64,000 nt of DNA, from positions 24,527-88,526 of the forward strand of contig JAHLLK010000017.1 in NCBI GenBank assembly GCA_020444165.1. The letters are read 5' to 3'. This document shows positions 61,697 through 64,000 of the stretch, piece after piece. Each line of letters starts with the position of its first letter. Positions within the stretch are counted from its first letter, which is position 1. This DNA comes from Deltaproteobacteria bacterium. Lineage in GTDB: Bacteria > Desulfobacterota > Desulfarculia > Desulfarculales > Desulfarculaceae. Made by a program: the position numbers and the translations under genes. The notes beneath the pieces were generated by a model. It ran no database searches. It had not been told where the DNA came from and saw only the letters and a list, made by a program, of their open reading frames with translations.

Positions 61697-63169
61697 CTAC
61701 AACCGGCCGGCATCCAGGTGCAGATACACGTCCTTCAACTCGGAGTAGATGTCCAGGGCCTCGGTGCCCGGCTCCCGCCAGCCGTTGCCGCTGGCCTTGA
61801 CCCCGCCAAAGGGCATGTGGGGCTCGGAGCCATAGGTGCCGCCGTTGACCGTGGCCACGCCGGCCTGCACCCGGCGGGTGAAGTCCAAGGCACGGTGCAA
61901 GTTGGTGGTGTGGATGGAGGCGGTGAGCCCGTAGGGCGAGTCATTGGCCAGGGCCAGGGCCGCGGCGTAGTCCTGCACCCGGAACAACAGGGCGATGGGC
62001 CCGAACAGCTCGCTTCTGGCAATGAAGCTCTGGGGCGCGGCCCCCTCCAGCACGGTGGGGGCCAGGTAGTAGCCCGCGGCGTGGGCCGGACCCGTGAGCC
62101 GCTCCCCGCCCGCCAGCACCCGGGCGCCCTCTTGCCGGGCCTGGCCCAGGGCGGCCAGCATGTTGTTCAGCTGGCTCTGGTTGATCACCGGGCCCAGGTC
62201 GTCGCCGTCGTGGGGCCCCAGCCGGAGCCCGGCGATGTGGTCCAAGAGGAGCCCCGTGAACTCTTCATACACCGCCTCGAACACGATGACCCGGCTGGCC
62301 GCGGCGCAGCGCTGGCCCGCGTTGGAAAAGGCCGACAGCGCGGTCCATTTCACCGCGTTGGCCAGGTCCGCGTCGTCGCACACCACCAGGGGATTCTTGC
62401 CGCCCAGCTCCAGGGAGCATTTCTTCAGCCGCTCGCCGCAGGCCCGGGCCACGTCGCGGCCCACCTCGGCCGAACCGGTGAAGCTGACCACCTCCACCCC
62501 GGAGTGGCGCACCAACGGCGCGCCGGCCTCCTCGCCCAGGCCCTGCACGATGTTCAAGAGCCCGTCGGGCAACCCGGCCTCCTGGGCCAACCGGCCCACG
62601 ATCCAGGCCGTGGCCGGGGTGTCCTCGGCCGCCTTGAGCACCACCCCGTTGCCGCAGATGAGGGCCGGGAACACCTTCCAGGCCACGTTGGCAATGGGTG
62701 TGTTGGCCGCGATGATCAGCCCGGCCACCCCGGCCGGCACCCGGATGGTCAGAGCCTGGCGGCCGGGCACCCCGCTGGTGGTGGTGCGGGCGTAGAGCCG
62801 CTGGCCCTCGCCGGCGTAGAAACGGCCCAGGCTGGCCGCCCCGCCCGTCTCGCCCCGGGCCTCGCCGGGGGTCTTGCCGGTTTCGGCGGCCACGATGGCC
62901 GCGATCTCCTCCTGCCGGTCCAAGAGCCCCTGGGCCATCCGGTGCAGGATCTCGCCCCGGGCCACCGGGGTGGTGTCGGCCCAGGCCGGTTGGGCGGCCC
63001 GGGCCGCGGCCACGGCGGCGTCCACGTCCGGGGCGCCGGAGCGGGCCAGCCAACTCTGGCGCTGGCCGGTGTGGGGGTCCATTTTCGCCACCCAGCCGCC
63101 GCCCTGGGCGGGCTCTTCCTGGCCGTTGATCCAGTTGGGGATTTGCGCGGGAATGGGGGCGTCGGCCAT
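61697..63169 (-). CDS. NAD(P)-dependent aldehyde dehydrogenase
   Basis: A 490-residue protein starts MADAPIPAQIPNWINGQ at an ATG with AGGAGG seven bases upstream. Catalytic residues are present: oxyanion Asn156 (AANTPIANVAWK), general base Glu254 (SLELGGKNP) and nucleophile Cys288 (FSNAGQRCAAAS). The cofactor segment SFTGSAEVGRDVARAC is also standard. It oxidises an aldehyde to the acid. The specific substrate cannot be told; benzaldehyde- or vanillin-type and succinate-semialdehyde-type enzymes look alike here. A frame extension to 63244 has no ribosome-binding site and was rejected. Confidence 0.93.
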   Translation of the reverse strand: MADAPIPAQIPNWINGQEEPAQGGGWVAKMDPHTGQRQSWLARSGAPDVDAAVAAARAAQPAWADTTPVARGEILHRMAQGLLDRQEEIAAIVAAETGKTPGEARGETGGAASLGRFYAGEGQRLYARTTTSGVPGRQALTIRVPAGVAGLIIAANTPIANVAWKVFPALICGNGVVLKAAEDTPATAWIVGRLAQEAGLPDGLLNIVQGLGEEAGAPLVRHSGVEVVSFTGSAEVGRDVARACGERLKKCSLELGGKNPLVVCDDADLANAVKWTALSAFSNAGQRCAAASRVIVFEAVYEEFTGLLLDHIAGLRLGPHDGDDLGPVINQSQLNNMLAALGQARQEGARVLAGGERLTGPAHAAGYYLAPTVLEGAAPQSFIARSELFGPIALLFRVQDYAAALALANDSPYGLTASIHTTNLHRALDFTRRVQAGVATVNGGTYGSEPHMPFGGVKASGNGWREPGTEALDIYSELKDVYLHLDAGRL

Positions 63170-63414
63170 GGGTCGTCCTCCTGGCGGCTGGGGTTGGCTT
63201 GGGTGGCACCAAGGCGATTGTAACCCATTTGGCCCGGGATGCACCCCGCCCAGGTTCCCACCGCCGCGGGAACCTCACCGGTCGGCCTCGGTATCGGCCC
63301 GGCCGAGCCGCATCCCGGTGGGGTGTCGGAATTTTCGTACAAAGTTGTGTTCGGCCATTTCCTCCAGTTGCGATAGGACCCGCGGCCGAAAAGCAATAAT
63401 GACTCCGCCCTTTG

Positions 63415-63476
63415 AAAAATATAAGGTTTTTTGGAGGAAAGGGGTTTTTCCCCCACATCTTCCCCTCTCTTCAGAC
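63415..63476. repeat. dispersed hairpin repeat, degenerate copy C
   Basis: AAGGTTTTTTGGAGGAAAGGGG followed directly by TTTTTCCCCCACATCTTCC. The outer parts match copies A and B, while the long central stem is missing. It lies directly before the MITE-like element. Confidence 0.5.
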
Positions 63477-63480
63477 AGCC

Positions 63481-63645
63481 GCCTAGCAGGCTGTTGAAAA
63501 ACAGCCTGCTAGGCGCGCCAGGGATGGCGCGCCAAATTGCGCAGCCTTGAAAAGGCAAGCAATTTGTCAAACTTGGTAAAACCGCGCTTTTGTCAAGTTT
63601 GGTTGAAAAAGGCCATGGATGGACTTTTTCAACATCCTCCTAGGC
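63481..63645. mobile_element. MITE-like element with 21-bp terminal inverted repeats
   Basis: The 165-base segment begins GCCTAGCAGGCTGTTGAA and ends with a sequence whose reverse complement matches it at 19 of 21 bases. Inside lie a perfect 15-bp hairpin (63481-63514), a 9-bp one (63512-63533), CAAACTTG/CAAGTTTG, AAATTGC/GCAATTT and GTTGAAAAAG/CTTTTTCAAC. It has no coding capacity. The layout is that of a non-autonomous mobile element or a complex REP, and the GTTGAAAAA motif is a frequent theme of repeats in deltaproteobacterial genomes (recollection, not verified). Confidence 0.65.
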
Positions 63646-63651
63646 CCCCAA

Positions 63652-63689
63652 AAGGGAGCCGGACCGCGGGGGGTGACCGCGATCCGGCT
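63652..63689 (-). terminator. terminator of the MFS gene
   Basis: A 13-bp, one-mismatch stem (AGCCGGA...TCCGGCT, 63657-63689) is followed on the minus strand by CCCTTTT. It lies just after the transporter stop. Confidence 0.6.
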
Positions 63690-63712
63690 CTATAGGTCGG
63701 GCTAGAGGGTTA

Positions 63713-64000
63713 TTACTTGGCCATCGGCGCCTGGTCCATTCCGGCTTCCGTGGAACGGCTGGCGCCCATGGGGGGGATTACGATACTGGCGCCCAGGGGC
63801 ACCCGGGGGCGGCGCGCGGTTTCGGTCGCGGCCTCGGGAACATCCTCCAGGCTGGGCTTGTTGATGACCATGGTCATGCCGGCGCCCAGCACCAGGAGCA
63901 CGCCCGCGGTCAGGTAAGCATAGTGGAAGGAACCAGTGGCCGAGGAGATCATCTGGGACACCCGGGGCAGGATGAAGCCGCCCACGCCCCAGGCCGAGAA
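63713..64000 (-). CDS. MFS transporter, OFA-like (C-terminus only)
   Basis: The minus-strand frame is open from the window edge to a stop at 63713, so the N-terminal part lies outside. It reads FSAWGVGGFILPRVSQMI, then HYAYLTAGVLLVLGAGMTMVI as a last membrane helix and a 35-residue cytoplasmic tail. The pattern W-x-GGFI-P-R-AGxI followed by ATGS is typical of oxalate/formate antiporter (OFA) family ends. It would exchange small carboxylates across the inner membrane. Family assignment is limited by the short visible part. Confidence 0.7.
   Translation of the reverse strand, partial: FSAWGVGGFILPRVSQMISSATGSFHYAYLTAGVLLVLGAGMTMVINKPSLEDVPEAATETARRPRVPLGASIVIPPMGASRSTEAGMDQAPMAK

Noticed and set aside
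1..64000. CRISPR array, rRNA or tRNA genes
   Set aside because: No spaced direct repeats of the right size and no tRNA T-arm or rRNA signature were found by eye. A tRNA scan would be decisive.

Overview
The window is very GC-rich and gene-dense. Multihaem cytochrome, glutaconyl-CoA decarboxylase-type carboxyltransferase, OFA-type transporter and dispersed hairpin repeats suggest a Desulfobacterota (deltaproteobacterial) chromosome. That assignment is an inference from gene content and style; no rRNA or other decisive marker is present.

Layout. 1-4.6 kb: a multi-PAS histidine kinase cut by the window edge, a small exported protein and an O-methyltransferase. 4.6-5.8 kb: an AT-rich, probably foreign Fic protein. 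6.1-21.6 kb: a collinear minus-strand phage morphogenesis block running scaffold, capsid, connectors, tail terminator, tail tube, frameshifted tail chaperones, giant tape measure, hub and fibre genes. It has no terminase, portal, protease, lysis, integrase or repressor gene, and both flanks are host-like, so it looks like a remnant or a domesticated (GTA-like) particle cluster. 21.8-28.6 kb: a minus-strand, copper-resistance-like operon with two multicopper oxidases, a SHOCT membrane protein, an orphan sensor kinase, a TolC-family lipoprotein and a cysteine-hydrolase-fold protein that appears to have lost its catalytic residues. 29-33 kb: another sensor kinase, a cupin, a coiled-coil membrane protein, a TIM-barrel protein and a possible winged-helix protein. 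33.2-39.2 kb: plus-strand arylsulfatase, HAD phosphatase, an octahaem-HEAT-TPR cytochrome and a bestrophin-like (DUF4239) membrane protein. 39.3-41.1 kb: tandem paralogous diguanylate cyclases.

41.2-45.6 kb: a minus-strand nucleoside-salvage operon of purine nucleoside phosphorylase, a PlsC-family acyltransferase and two MTA/SAH-deaminase-like amidohydrolases with overlapping or near-abutting ends. 46.1-48.4 kb: a small lytic transglycosylase, a 30-residue bS22/AURKAIP1-like ribosomal protein gene, and a strikingly structured non-coding stretch. 48.5-54.4 kb: a 1539-residue coiled-coil protein with 42-residue repeats, one membrane segment and a C-terminal transglycosylase-like domain, followed by an exported partner. 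54.6-64 kb: GcdA-type carboxyltransferase, a translationally coupled glycosyltransferase operon, a DUF3943 outer-membrane protein, an aldehyde dehydrogenase, a MITE-like repeat element and the C-terminus of an MFS transporter.

The features most worth follow-up are the packaging-less phage block, the coiled-coil/transglycosylase protein, the multi-hairpin region near 47.5 kb, and the catalytically dead hydrolase inside the copper operon. Gene calls rest on reading the translations and motifs by eye. No database search was run.
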